Positions 1 through 9,290 of a stretch of 64,000 bases of DNA are shown here, piece after piece. The notes below the pieces were generated by a model. It was not told the DNA's origin, made no database searches, and worked only from the letters and a program-made list of their open reading frames with translations. Numbering within the stretch: position 1 is the first letter of the stretch; every line of letters starts with the position of its first letter. Source of the stretch: Entoloma clypeatum (Eukaryota > Basidiomycota > Agaricomycetes > Agaricales > Entolomataceae); NCBI GenBank assembly GCA_963565915.1, contig OY751486.1, positions 1,922,001 through 1,986,000 of the forward strand. The letters are read 5' to 3'. The position numbers and the translations under genes were made by a program.

Positions 1-184
1 AGATCTTTTGAGTTCCCCAGGTCAGTTTTCTGGACGACATTCATTGTCATCTGATGTTCTTTTCTCATGTACCGGCTTTGCATCAGTACTCATCTCCGTT
101 TCAGGCTCAGATGAGCCTAAAGCTTTCGGAGGTTCTATTGAACCTTCTTCACCTCTCTGTGGCGTTTTCACACCATTCGGTAAT
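1..184 (-). other. Open reading stretch of unknown origin, cut by an LTR
   Basis: No gene can be called here. The minus strand is open for most of this piece, rich in Glu, Pro and Ser, with one TGA near base 20. It stops being open where the LTR at 185 begins, so it may be a linker region of some older polyprotein. That identity is a guess. Confidence 0.2.
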
Positions 185-710
185 TGTTACTAAACTTTTT
201 TGTGAACGACTGGTGTCGTCCTATATGTTAAGAACTGACCGACAAAACATCGGAGCTACGTCGGACACGTCGGAAGGTTGGAGGGTCGGAGCGCATGTAA
301 CATAGGGGCAAGGACTTGGCTTCAACTTGTGTGTTGCGCCCTCGCTAATACATCGGTGTCCTTATTTCGGAGGATCGGAGGATCGGAGGGTCGGAGGTTG
401 GACTCAAGTTAAGAGTCAGAAAGAGGACGGGAGGTGTGATGTTGAATCTAAGTTGATATTCAAACTGAAGCTAATACATGATTCTACATAAGTTTAAATA
501 CTATGTCGGAGGATGTGTGGCTTCGTCGGAGTCGGATAACGAGTGGCTGTTGGAGATGCTCAACATAAGTAAAATGGTCAGATGTAAGTAATGTACATAG
601 TAACGAGATTCATAACAGTAAGTATGCATAATAAGTATTAGTCAAAATGTCGGAGGTGTCGGAGGTGTCGGAATTGGTCAGAAATCATCGGAATTGATCG
701 GAATGTAACA
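185..710 (-). repeat. 3' LTR of a chromodomain Ty3/gypsy remnant
   Basis: The 526-bp block starts TGTTAC and ends GTAACA, a perfect inverted terminal pair. It contains many repeats of the motif TCGGAGG, densest at 365-400 and 650-670. Just inside (711-727) lies GTATTTCCCCC, which read on the minus strand is a polypurine tract placed next to a 3' LTR. The element therefore points left, agreeing with the minus-strand pol fragment at 1888-2312. The 5' half of the element and its other LTR are missing, so no target duplication can be checked. Confidence 0.65.
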
Positions 711-876
711 GTATTTCCCCCTTAGGGCTGAACCCATGAGGCCTAAGGACCTAGGTGGTCGGTGCGCGTGAACTGCGTCATGTGATGTGTTGGTTGAAAA
801 TACCATCCAAGTGGTTCTTTCTTCTTGTTCCTCCCATTATCTTTCCGCTTCAAAACTCTTCTGAAGAAACTTCAAT

Positions 877-1859
877 ATGTCGGCAACCAATTTTCAAAAG
901 GAGATGGAGGCGCTGCAGGCTAAGCTCACGGAGGTGGAGGCGAAGAAGCGAGCGGCGGAGGAGGAGGCTGCGAGGAAGGCTGAGGAGGGGCAGAGAGTGG
1001 AGGAAGAGAGGGCTGCGGAGGCGGCGCGGTTAGCGGAGGAGATGTGTTGGGCGTTGGAGCTGGCGGCTCAGAAGAGGGCCGATAAGGTGGCCGCTGCGCA
1101 AGGCGCATCGGGCAAGGGGTCGGGGGAGCCACAGGCGGAGAAGAAGAAGAGGGCGATGAAGAAGAGGAAGGTGGAGGAGGTGTCGGCGACGGTCGGAGAG
1201 GGGTCAGGAGTCGGGGTCAGGGTCGGCGCCTGCGATAGGTGCATTGTGAAGGGCGTCGAGTGCGAACACAATGAGTGAGTTCTTCTTAGTTCAGCTTTTC
1301 TGTTTTAACCTTTTGTTTTAGGAATAAGTCGTCCTGCAAGGGTTGTATCAAAGACAAGAAGAAGTGCGAGGTCGGAGCATTGGAGGCAAAGTTGGAGGTG
1401 AAGGAGGTGAAGAAAACGGTGAAAGTGAATAAGGGGAAGAAAAAGGTGTCGGAGATGCTGTCGGAGAGTGGGTTGGAGGACACCATCTTGAGTGTCCTCA
1501 AGATGATTTTGGCGGAGACCAGGCAGGTGAGGTGACTGCTAACAGCAGTTGAAGACTCGGTGAACACTGAGTATCAACCCAAGTCGCCGGAGGTGTTGGA
1601 GGAAGGGTTGGAGTCGGAGATGTCAGAGGAAGGGTTGGAGTCGGAGATGGATACAAGGGAGGAGATGCATGAATTAAGACTGGAGAAGAGGATCGCGAGG
1701 AGGATTAGGAAGGACATCGTGGATAGGAAAAGGTTGGAGTTGCCGGAGCTGTTGGTCAATTCCGACATGTTGATTTCAGAGCCATTGGAGAAGGCAGAGT
1801 CGGAGGAGGAGTCGGACAAGGAGGAGGGTCCGTCAAACAAGAAACAACGTACTAAGTAG
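877..1859 (+). pseudogene. Zn(II)2Cys6-type zinc-cluster protein, antisense inside a chromovirus; one in-frame stop
   Basis: Exon 1 is 877-1274, the intron 1275-1321 (GTGAGT...TTTTAG), exon 2 1322-1859; together 936 nt, a whole number of codons. The first 100 residues are a charged Glu/Ala/Lys-rich helix (probable coiled coil). The joined frame then gives C-x2-C-x6-C-x8-C-x2-C-x6-C (1231-1367), the exact spacing of a fungal Gal4-type binuclear zinc cluster, with the intron inside the cluster. An acidic tail ends in a Lys/Arg-rich stretch. An in-frame TGA at 1533-1535 cuts the frame, after which coding character continues in the same frame to TAG at 1857, so I call it a pseudogene unless the shorter 218-residue form is used. 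The family normally binds DNA in the nucleus; no target is suggested here. Confidence 0.65.
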
Positions 1860-1887
1860 ATAGTAATAGTACTTGTTTTTTCTTGTT

Positions 1888-2312
1888 TCAGAGCGATGTG
1901 AGCGGACCCGGTTTGTCAGGATAAGCAGAATGAAAATCAGAGACAAGCTTGGGGGCATTTTCCAATTCATTGGCTGGTAGCCAAGAAAATTCTTCATCAG
2001 TGTTTTCATATCCCAACCAATGGACGAAATATAGTAGCTTGCAGCTACATCGTCAGTCGATCTTTGAGTCAACAATTTCGGCAATCTCGTACTCCAGTTC
2101 TCCATCAATGTCAATCAGAGGAGGTGGAGGTTGGGTCTGATTCGGAATGGTGTTCGGAGTTGCAGGTTCAAGCATGGAGACATGGTAGACAGGGTAAACA
2201 CTGCGGAATGTGTCGGGGAGTCAGAGGGTAAAGGAGTGTGTGCTGGGTTGTGCAATGATCTCATATGGTCCCAAGTACTTTTCTGATCGAGGTCATTGGC
2301 ACGACTCAACAC
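1888..2312 (-). pseudogene. Chromodomain end of a Ty3/gypsy pol, decayed
   Basis: Read on the minus strand, the right frame runs through the post-integrase stretch (GPYEIIAQP...) and then a chromodomain with E-YEIAEIVDSKID, LLYFVHWLGYE and SWLPANELENAP, ending at TGA 1888-1890. The stops inside the frame are TGA codons (for example after HSFTL and after DSKID) at places where chromovirus proteins have Arg, which suggests CGA to TGA change. The chromodomain type differs from that of copies A, B and D, so this is a separate family. Confidence 0.65.
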
Positions 2313-2366
2313 CGTTGGGCATGAGTGAGGGCCGTTGGGTGTGACTACCAGCTGTTGGTTGCGAAG

Positions 2367-2770
2367 GTGTTATGCTTAACAAACCGTTCCAAGGTTTGGG
2401 CAGAGTATGCAGGAAAGTGGAAAGGCAAAGAGCAATGTGATTGCTAAATCTAAGGAATCTACTACAGTACAAGAGGTTTATATAGGTACTGACTATAGGC
2501 GGTAGCGGATGAGTCAGTACTGCGGAAGGCAGTGCCCATGAGTAAGGCGACTGCGGAAGGCTATGTACAATGAGTAAGCTGACTGCGGAAAGCGAGTCAG
2601 CGTGGGAGCGAAGTATACTAAAGGGGCTGACGAAGTAAAGGTAGTGAGTCAGACTGGGAATCAAAGGTTGCGAAAGTAGACATTAGACATAGTAAGCTCG
2701 TAAGAGGGCGCCGAGCCGGGCCGATAAGTAAAAGTGATGACATCGTCCGCATACCGTAGAGTCCGTAACA
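2367..2770 (-). repeat. 3' LTR of gypsy copy A
   Basis: 404 bp from TGTTATGC to CCGTAACA on the plus strand, matching the LTRs of copy B base for base over long stretches. The purine-rich tract beside it (minus strand, GAAGAGGGGAACA at 2771-2783) is the polypurine tract used to prime plus-strand synthesis in this class. Confidence 0.85.
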
Positions 2771-2804
2771 TGTTCCCCTCTTCAAGCTCTGTGTCCTCAC
2801 AGAG

Positions 2805-3176
2805 TCATTGTCCCCATCCCTCGTTGTTGCCGGAATCAGACCAGTTCGGACTCTCCCCGAGGCCCCAATCATATATCAACTCCTCGTTGATGGCAACGGC
2901 GAGTTCGAGGCCTTTGATAGCCAGCCGAATACGTCGATTTTCGATCACGAGGGTGCTGGTGTAATTTCCGAGAATTTGTTTTTCCTTGGGACTCGGGGCG
3001 ACAGGGAGGTTGGACAGCGAGTGAAGCCGGATATGCATCTGGCAATGAAGGAGGTCGGCAAGGGAAGTTTCGAGGGCATGGATTTGGTCTCTCATGGAGA
3101 GTGCTTTGTTCATGAGGGCGGCGATGGCGGGTTTGATGTCGGTGGTGGAGGTGGAGGTAACGGTGGTGTTGGACAT
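2805..3176 (-). CDS. Extra 123-codon frame between pol and 3' LTR (copy A)
   Basis: An ATG-to-stop frame of 123 codons with homologues at the same place in copies B (15,162-15,533) and D (61,222-61,593). The product starts with a Ser/Thr-rich leader, then shows helix-forming segments (AALMNKALSMRDQIHALE; LVIENRRIRLAIKGLELA) and an acidic WSDSGNNEGWGQ end. No signal peptide, membrane segment or zinc motif is visible, so it is not env-like. It is undamaged although the neighbouring pol has several stops. Compared with the other copies it has a few substitutions (for example Lys and Cys where B has Asn and Arg). I do not recognise the family. Confidence 0.6.
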   Translation of the reverse strand: MSNTTVTSTSTTDIKPAIAALMNKALSMRDQIHALETSLADLLHCQMHIRLHSLSNLPVAPSPKEKQILGNYTSTLVIENRRIRLAIKGLELAVAINEELIYDWGLGESPNWSDSGNNEGWGQ

Positions 3177-3310
3177 GGCGGTGAGGATGGTTGAGAGATA
3201 GGAGAAGAAGGGGGAGGCTATATTGGGCAGAAAAGAGGACTAGAGCGGGAAACTCAGTGTGTGGTTGACTGATGAGGTCGATGCTTGTCATGGATTTCGA
3301 GAGCTGTCTT

Positions 3311-5596
3311 TTATCGTGGGCGAGACGGGTTCTGCCGATGGAGATCACGGATCAAATCTTGAGCGTTTTGAACATTAGCTCGAGGTTCCCATGTGTTCTC
3401 TTCTGGGCCATATCCTTCCCACTGGACGAGGTACTGGATCTTTCCACGGAACTTTTGAGAGTCTAGAATTGTGGACACATGGTACTCTTCTTGTCCTTCA
3501 ACAATGATCGGATCAGGGGCTGGTTTCTTCTTCTGGATGGCGTACTTCGGGGTTTTGTAAGGTGACAATAGGGTCTCGTTAAACACAGGGTGAATCATTT
3601 TCCAAGTCTTCGGAAGATCAAGAAGGTACGCGCTAGCCCCTTTCTTCTCTAGGACCTTGAATGGTCCATGTCGGAGTGTGTCAAGTTTCTTCGAGGGCCG
3701 GTTAGTCCTGATGTTAGTCCCTTCCAGCCACACCTTGTCTCCAATGCGGTAGTTCCGAGACGGACTTCGTCGCGTATCAACTGTCTTCTTCATCTGATCC
3801 TGTGCCTGTTTCAGCACTGCATTGGCTTCTTCTCGTGCTTGTTTGAGTTTTTCCAAGAAGCTGTTGGCAGCCAGGTTGGTGTCTTCCAACACAAGTTCTC
3901 CCTTCCAAGGATGCAAGCCATAGTTGAGGTAGAATGGTGTGTGCTTTGTCGCCTGATGTTCTTTATTATTGTACTGGAATTCAGCAATTGCGATCCACTC
4001 AGCCCAATCATCTTGTAGATGGTTGATGAAGTTTTGTAAGAACACTTCTGTTTCCTGATGCGATCGTTCGGCCTGTCCATCAGTCTGTGGATGGTATGCG
4101 GTGGCCAGATTCCTTTTGATCCCTAACATGCGGCAAAGTATCTCCATGAACTTCGCAGCAAACTGTGGTCCCCTGTCACTGATGATCTTCTTGGGGATCC
4201 CATGAAGCTTCCATATCTGATCCCGATAGATCTTGGCTAATCCTTCAGCTGATAATTCCACGGTTGTCGGAATGAGATGGAGCATCTTCGAATGTCTATC
4301 CGTGATGACCAGAATCACATTCTTTCCCTCGGACTCTGGTATCGGTCCCACGACGTCAATCCCTATGTCTTCCCATGGATGACTTGGTGCTGCATGGGGG
4401 TGTAGCGGAGCATGTCGTTTCTGTCTGTTGATCTTGTTGCGCTGACAGGTGTCGCAACCCTTTACGTACTTCTTCACATCATGCAGGATGGTAGGCCACC
4501 AGTAGGTGCGAGTGAGGAGTTCGTGTGTTCGATACTGTCCTGGATGTCCAGCCACTGGTGCATCGTGTGACTCAAACATCAGTTCTTGACGCAGTTGTGG
4601 GTCCAGTGGAACATAGACTCATTTGCCTGCATATGTGATGCCATCTTCCTGTTGATACCAATGAGGATTCTTCTTTAGACCCTGGGCTACTTCTGTCTCC
4701 ATGCGGTTTGAGCCCTTGATGTGTGTGATCCACAGATTTTCGATGGTTGTGACGTTTCCAATCTTGATGGAATCAGATGTTTCACCCCCTTCAAAGAATT
4801 GTTCCTCTGTGAACATCTCCATTTGTACCACATCTTCTGATTCCAATCGTTTCAAGAATAGTCCCTCCTTGAGCATTTGGTCACTGTCTTGCGGTTCGAG
4901 TTCCATTTCTTACCAGGGTAAGCGCGACAGGATGTCCGCTTTTGCATTTGTCTTGCCAGGTACATGCCGTAATTCGAAGTCATAGTCTTGTAACTTCATC
5001 TTCCAGTGCCTTTGTCGTTGATTTAGGTCCTGAGGACGGCGGAAATACTCCAGGTTCTTGTGATCAGTTAAGATCTCAAAGTGTTCCCTGGCTTCAAGCA
5101 GATAGTGTCTCCAATCTTTCAGTGCTTCCATGACTGCCAAGAGCTCTTTGTGGTATATTTCGTAATTTTGTTCGGCCGCGGACATGGTCCGTGACAAGAA
5201 CACGATAGGATGCCATTTGTCGTCCAGTTTTTGAGAGAGTACAGCCCCAATTGCATAGCCCGATGCATCGGTTTTGACCCTGAACTGTCCATCTGGTTTT
5301 GGTAATGCCAAGACTGGTGCCGATGTGATCGCCTGTATGAGACCTTCAAATGCCTTTTGTTCCGTTGGTCCCCAAGTAAACGCAGTGCCGCCTGTGAGTG
5401 CGGTAAGTGGTTTCGCGATGTTTGAGTATCCTTCAATGAAGCGCCGATAGTAGTTGGCAGCCGATAGTAGTTGGCAGCCGATAGTAGTTGGCAGCCGATA
5501 GTAGTTGGCAGCCGATAGTAGTTGGCAGCCGATAGTAGTTGGCAGCCGATAGTAGTTGGCAAACCCAAGGAACTTCTGGACTTCCTTTTTTGACGT
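3311..5596 (-). pseudogene. pol of gypsy copy A: end of RT, RNase H, integrase, chromodomain
   Basis: In order on the minus strand: RT thumb (KKEVQKFLGFAN), RNase H (KTDASGYAIGAVLSQK; LTDHKNLEYF), integrase zinc finger (GHPGQYRTHELLTRTYWWP and CDTCQR), DDE core (DVVGP, ISDRGPQF, HPQTDGQAERSHQETE) and a C-terminal chromodomain (YHVSTILDSQKF...VQWEGYGPEENTWEP) ending at 3311. The frame from 4579 downwards is open. Upstream there are stops: TGA near 4618, where copy D has CGA, and TAA near 4907, where B has TAT. The RT end carries a 17-bp repeat expansion (5443-5561). It cannot be functional because the RT active site is gone. Confidence 0.85.
5443..5561 (-). repeat. Seven exact tandem copies of a 17-bp unit inside RT
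   Basis: The unit GCCGATAGTAGTTGGCA occurs seven times head to tail. The sister copies B and D have it once, with one base different. Six extra units are 102 bp, or 34 codons, so the reading frame is kept, and the repeat is translated in all three phases in turn. The repeated protein is inserted at the FANYYRRF motif of reverse transcriptase. Confidence 0.95.
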
Positions 5597-6517
5597 CAAC
5601 CAACTGTCTCCAGAGTGCTTCAGAATCTTCTTCCTCATCGCAATCTCTCTTCTGGTGGTCGTCCATCCAAGCTTTCTCCCACCAACACATGAAACATACT
5701 TTCACAAATCACCTCAGGGAGAGCCTCCAATGCTGTGCAGGCTACCAAACACATCAACACTGTCATCTCCAATCCTGTCTCCCCAGAAACTGTGAGAAGG
5801 GTTCTCAGAAAACATGAATTCAAGGCTGTAACAAAGAAGAAAAGACCTTTCTTAAAGGCCATACATCGGAAGAGGCGGTTGGCATTTGCTATGAAGCACA
5901 GGGAATGGACAGTGGAGGACTGGAAGAGGGTCATTTGGTCATATGAGACCAAAATCAACAGGTTTGGGTCAGATGGCAAGGAATGGGTCTGGAAAAAGAA
6001 GGGTGAGGGGCTTATTGAAAGAGAGGTTCAGGGCACAGTCAAGTTTGGGGGAGGAAATATTATGGTTTGGGGTTGTATGGGTTGGGAAGGTGTGGGGAGA
6101 CTTGCAGAGGTTGAGGGGAGGATGGATGCTGATCAGTATGTGTCCATTTTGGAGGACAATTTGCTGCCCAGCATGGAGGAGAGTGGAATCTCTGAAGAGG
6201 AGATCATTTTTCAGCAGGACAATGACCCCAAGCACACCTCCAAGAAGGCCAAAAAATGGATGGACAGCAAGAATATTGCTCTGCTGGATTGGCCTGCACA
6301 GTCCCCAGACCTCAATCCTATTGAACACCTCTGGGTTCATATTAAAAGGAAGTTGAATGAATATCCAACACCACCCAAGGGAGTCTGGGAGATTTGGGAC
6401 AGAGCAGCAGAGGTGTGGAATAATATAGAGCCAGAAGTGTGTCAAAACCTGATAGAAAGTATGCCAAGAAGGGTAGAGGCAGTAATCAAAGCTAAGGGGG
6501 GTAATACCAAGTACTAA
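5597..6517 (+). pseudogene. Tc1/mariner transposase, 5'-truncated
   Basis: Same frame as the intact copy at 17,711-18,727. The helix-turn-helix N-terminus is partly gone, and a TGA at 5690-5692 stands where copy 2 has CAA. From 5735 the frame is open to the TAA at 6515. The catalytic domain shows WSYETK (Tyr in place of the usual first catalytic Asp), QQDNDPKHTS and SPDLNPIEHLW, with 34 residues between the second Asp and the Glu (DD34E class). The same Tyr is present in copy 2. Confidence 0.8.
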
Positions 6518-6757
6518 AGTGTAAAATACTGTATTTATTGTACAAACTCACAAAACTGATTCAATGAGTCCCTGGAGTAATTTGATCATATATTGATCAT
6601 TCCTTATGGGAATTACATAATTATTGCAGATTCCGAGAGTCCTGAAGCAGGGCTTTTAACCAGGTACCAATACCTTCTTTTGATTGGCATTATTTGCAAA
6701 GTTATTTTGAAGGTATTCACAAAGTAGCAAACATTGAATCAGTTTTGTGAGGCACTG
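5597..6757 (+). mobile_element. Tc1/mariner copy 1, left end deleted
   Basis: Matches 17,807-18,967 of copy 2 at a constant offset of 12,210 bp with only a handful of substitutions. The left terminal repeat and about the first 32 codons of transposase are missing; the right terminal repeat is present and ends at 6757 (...TTTTGTGAGGCACTG) followed by TA, the target site of the superfamily. The TA lies at the start of the LINE tail, so the element had probably inserted there before the deletion. Confidence 0.85.
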
Positions 6758-6759
6758 TA

Positions 6760-7370
6760 GGTTCAACATTGGTGACGGCGTTGAACAATGCGACTGTGGA
6801 ACGAGGTCCATCAAGGATTTCACCCACATTTTCTACAAATGTCTGCATCACCCCACAAGGCTGCCAGACATGCCCACCTTCTTGAGAAATACTCCTATCT
6901 GGGACGTCTTTGGGAAATTTATCATGGACAACCCAGGGGCTTTTGCCTTCAGGGATTGTCCAATGCCCAACACAACCGTTGGCGGTAGTCGCGTGGTAGC
7001 ATGCTGGGTTCAAAGGGGTGCAGCCCCCTCTGGCAAGCAAACACAATTGAAGGGTAAGAACCACATAGGTGCTTCTTTGGTGGGTAGGGTGCAGACACCC
7101 ACCAGTGCCATCAACAGCCAGCCTCACAAGGCTGGTGTGATCTTGTATCGCTCGGCTAAATATTCAGGTGCACATACTAATGTGTTTGTGTATCACAGAC
7201 CCCCCCGACCTGGTGCGAGGTCTTACCAGCTCAACAGAGCTTTGCACCGCTTGTTCTTCACATGTACATAGATCCTCGGATCGATGTAGTTTACTCTATG
7301 TCAAGCGGACTGTACCCCTAGTATACCGCTATACAAATTGTTGACCCAAAAAAAAAAAAAAAAAAAAAAA
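6760..7370 (+). mobile_element. LINE (non-LTR) 3' end with A-tail
   Basis: The open frame just after the mariner right end (about 6760-7000) reads CDCGTRSIKDFTHIFYKC followed by a stretch ending GAFAF. This Cys-x-Cys...His...Cys arrangement before a short tail is usual at the C-terminus of fungal LINE reverse transcriptases. About 350 bp of non-coding 3' region follow and the piece ends with 23 A at 7348-7370. Without the RT core the LINE call rests on the C-terminal motif plus the A-tail. Confidence 0.55.
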
Positions 7371-7917
7371 GTGGTCAGGTCAAGGCACGGACCCTGTCCA
7401 TCAAGGGTCCATCAAAATCTGGAAAAAAAATTTGTGCTCTGCACTCACCCATGGGAGGATGAAAAGCTGACCAATTTCTTTGTTATGCTGAGTTGCAATC
7501 TTGGTCAGAATTGGTCAGACTTTTCTCACTATTGTCAAAATGTCAAGCAACTATTCTCCCACCTTCCCTCCCATTAGTAGTATAGACGAGCTTATTAACC
7601 TGTACTTTGCTATGGCAGTGAGCATTGCTCGCAAATGCTCACAACCGTTGAGCTTCGCACAGGTCACAGCTCGTTGGGGGCTGCACCCAAAAAGAGGATC
7701 CATGACATCATGTCACAGTACCATATATGTATGAAATGTGACCCCTCCAGCCTGTAATAATCTCCGTAACATACCCCCCTTTGAGATTGCATCCAGCAAT
7801 CTAATTAAGAAAGAAAAAATATGTATGAAGAGAGAAAGAAAAAAATGGTGATAAAACAAGAGAACACTTTCTCTCATTGATTAACCCTGAATAGTCAAGG
7901 CTCTCAATTCATACCGA
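7371..7917. other. No gene recognised
   Basis: A short frame starting at ATG 7543 (about 64 codons) is the only candidate and has no recognisable motif. The end of the stretch has a C-run (ACATACCCCCC at 7770-7782) of the kind found beside LTRs on the opposite strand, but no matching LTR could be delimited. Confidence 0.3.
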
Positions 7918-8450
7918 TGGTAGGTGTTGCATCCTACCACAAATTAATATACAATTGGTGGATTACTTCACCATGAAGACAAAAGGGTGTGGAGAACAGA
8001 ATTCCTTCTGTCGTGATTCGGTGGACACTTCCACACACGCACACAATTTTGTTCCACAGTGAAACAATTTTTAAGTCCGATTCTCTTGAGCAAAAATTAT
8101 TGCTCGAGAAAAAATTATGTGTTCTGAGCTCGCTAGAGTAGAAGCTCATTGTACTTGCTTGGGATAGGTATATCCCCAGTACTGCCCCCTTTCAAACTTT
8201 CGTTCTGGGTGGAGTATAGCTTCCCCCCCCTCTAAAAAAAAAAGAGTGGAACACTGGTCCAAAAAAAAAAAACACAGGAAAAAAGGTAGGTGCATGCGAG
8301 ACAAATATCTGCATGGGTACCCAATTTCCGAAGGTGGGCTAGCACTCCTTCGTTGAAATTGAAGGAGTTGTGAGTGGACGCAGCTTTGCAAACTTTCAAC
8401 ATGTGTCACGTGTCCGTTTATTGGTTTATCGTTGATCAATAAACAATTCA

Positions 8451-8611
8451 ACGGTGCTCAACACCGTCCCACCACCATTGACAGGTGTTTGTGTTGAGCT
8501 GACCTCGGAGTCTGCCAGGAATGAAATCTGAACAGAAGTGGACTTGCTGGGAATTGAACCCAGGACCTCCTCAAACTGGGAGTGGTGCTCTAACCACTGA
8601 GCTACCTGTCC
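8451..8611 (-). repeat. tRNA-derived SINE-like element
   Basis: Minus strand 8611-8540 looks like a tRNA. It has a perfect D arm (GCTC...GAGC) containing an A box (TAGCTCAGTGGTTAGAGC), a perfect T arm (CTGGG TTCAATT CCCAG) containing a B box (GGTTCAATTCC), and an acceptor stem with two mismatches. The anticodon arm is broken and lacks the invariant T before the anticodon, so it is not a working tRNA. It continues without a break into about 90 bp of unrelated sequence ending in a hairpin (8451-8467). A head with pol III boxes plus a non-tRNA body is the layout of a SINE. Only one copy is seen, so the 3' boundary is a guess. Confidence 0.45.
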
Positions 8612-8952
8612 TTGGATGAACAACTGATGATGTGTGAACAGTGCAAGTCAGGCTTTCACTTGACATCTCCAACAGTTTGTCGTCGATGTGTCTTGTCTCT
8701 TATGCTGACGCCTCACGTCTGTCTTCTGCACACGAGGATGTGGAGACGTCCTCGTCCGACTCAATGGATGCACAGCAACGACGACTTTCATCGTTGCTTT
8801 CACCCTCAGCTGCGTTTCGACACACCACGGCATATTGACGAAGGAATTCGAGGGCCAAGGATAGCAGACAAGGGTCATCCACCATGGATACTACATCGGC
8901 AGACGGGATCGTCCGCCGCGATGGGGACGTGCTGGATAGCATGTTCGGTTTT

Positions 8953-9290
8953 GGCCACGAAAGGTTTGTGGCCTTTTACTTTCATATTCGACGACGGCTA
9001 TTCATGCCGTTGTCTTTGGCTCATTGCTATGGATGTCAGGACATCCCTTTCGCATCTATGACCCCTACATCACCAATACCGACCAAGCGAGTTCCCTCGC
9101 TCAGTACTCCCATGAATCGGAGGGTTAGGCGACGAAGGTTCGTCGCCCCTTTCCTTCCCAATTCGACGATGGCTGTTCATGCCATTGTCTTTGACTATGG
9201 ATAACAGGCAATCCATACCACCTCGATACAACCCACATCGATAGCAACCGAGCGAGTTCCCTCGCTTGGTACTGCCACAAATCAGAGGCG
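8953..9290. repeat. Diverged tandem duplication of a hairpin cassette
   Basis: Unit 1 (about 8953-9127) and unit 2 (about 9128-9290) line up: a GGCC/GGCGACGAA-type hairpin, then TTCGACGA(C/T)GGC...GCC(G/A)TTGTCTTTG, a second hairpin, and AGCGAGTTCCCTCGCT. A third partial unit starts at 9404. Bases outside the stems have changed a good deal, while stems are kept, in one case by a paired change. Confidence 0.65.

Larger units (their letters stand above)
185..2312 (-). mobile_element. Truncated chromovirus (Ty3/gypsy) carrying an antisense accessory gene
   Basis: On the minus strand the order is: end of pol with a chromodomain (2312 to 1888), then a stretch holding an oppositely oriented Zn2Cys6 gene (877-1859), then polypurine tract and 3' LTR. 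Everything upstream of the end of pol is lost at about 2312-2366, where copy A of another gypsy family begins. That an accessory gene sits antisense between pol and LTR is read directly from the order; that it belongs to the element rather than being captured by chance is inference. Confidence 0.6.
2367..5596 (-). mobile_element. Ty3/gypsy copy A, 5' part deleted
   Basis: Same family as copies B (14,725-22,998) and D (55,417-61,998). On the minus strand it keeps the RNase H domain and the end of RT, integrase, chromodomain, the extra 3' frame and the 3' LTR (2367-2770). It breaks off at 5596 inside reverse transcriptase and is joined directly to the middle of a mariner element, with only a few bases of possible overlap at the joint. 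The lost half includes gag, protease, most of RT and the 5' LTR. A single deletion joining two formerly separate insertions would explain the joint. Confidence 0.85.

Noticed and set aside
2805..3176. An env gene
   Set aside because: The position fits, but there is no signal peptide, membrane segment or cleavage site.
5443..5561. A CRISPR-like repeat array
   Set aside because: Units are directly adjacent without spacers, and the locus is inside a retrotransposon of a eukaryote.
8540..8611. A functional tRNA gene on the minus strand
   Set aside because: D and T arms are good, but the anticodon arm does not pair and lacks the invariant T before the anticodon, and two acceptor pairs are broken. 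A SINE head or tRNA pseudogene fits better.
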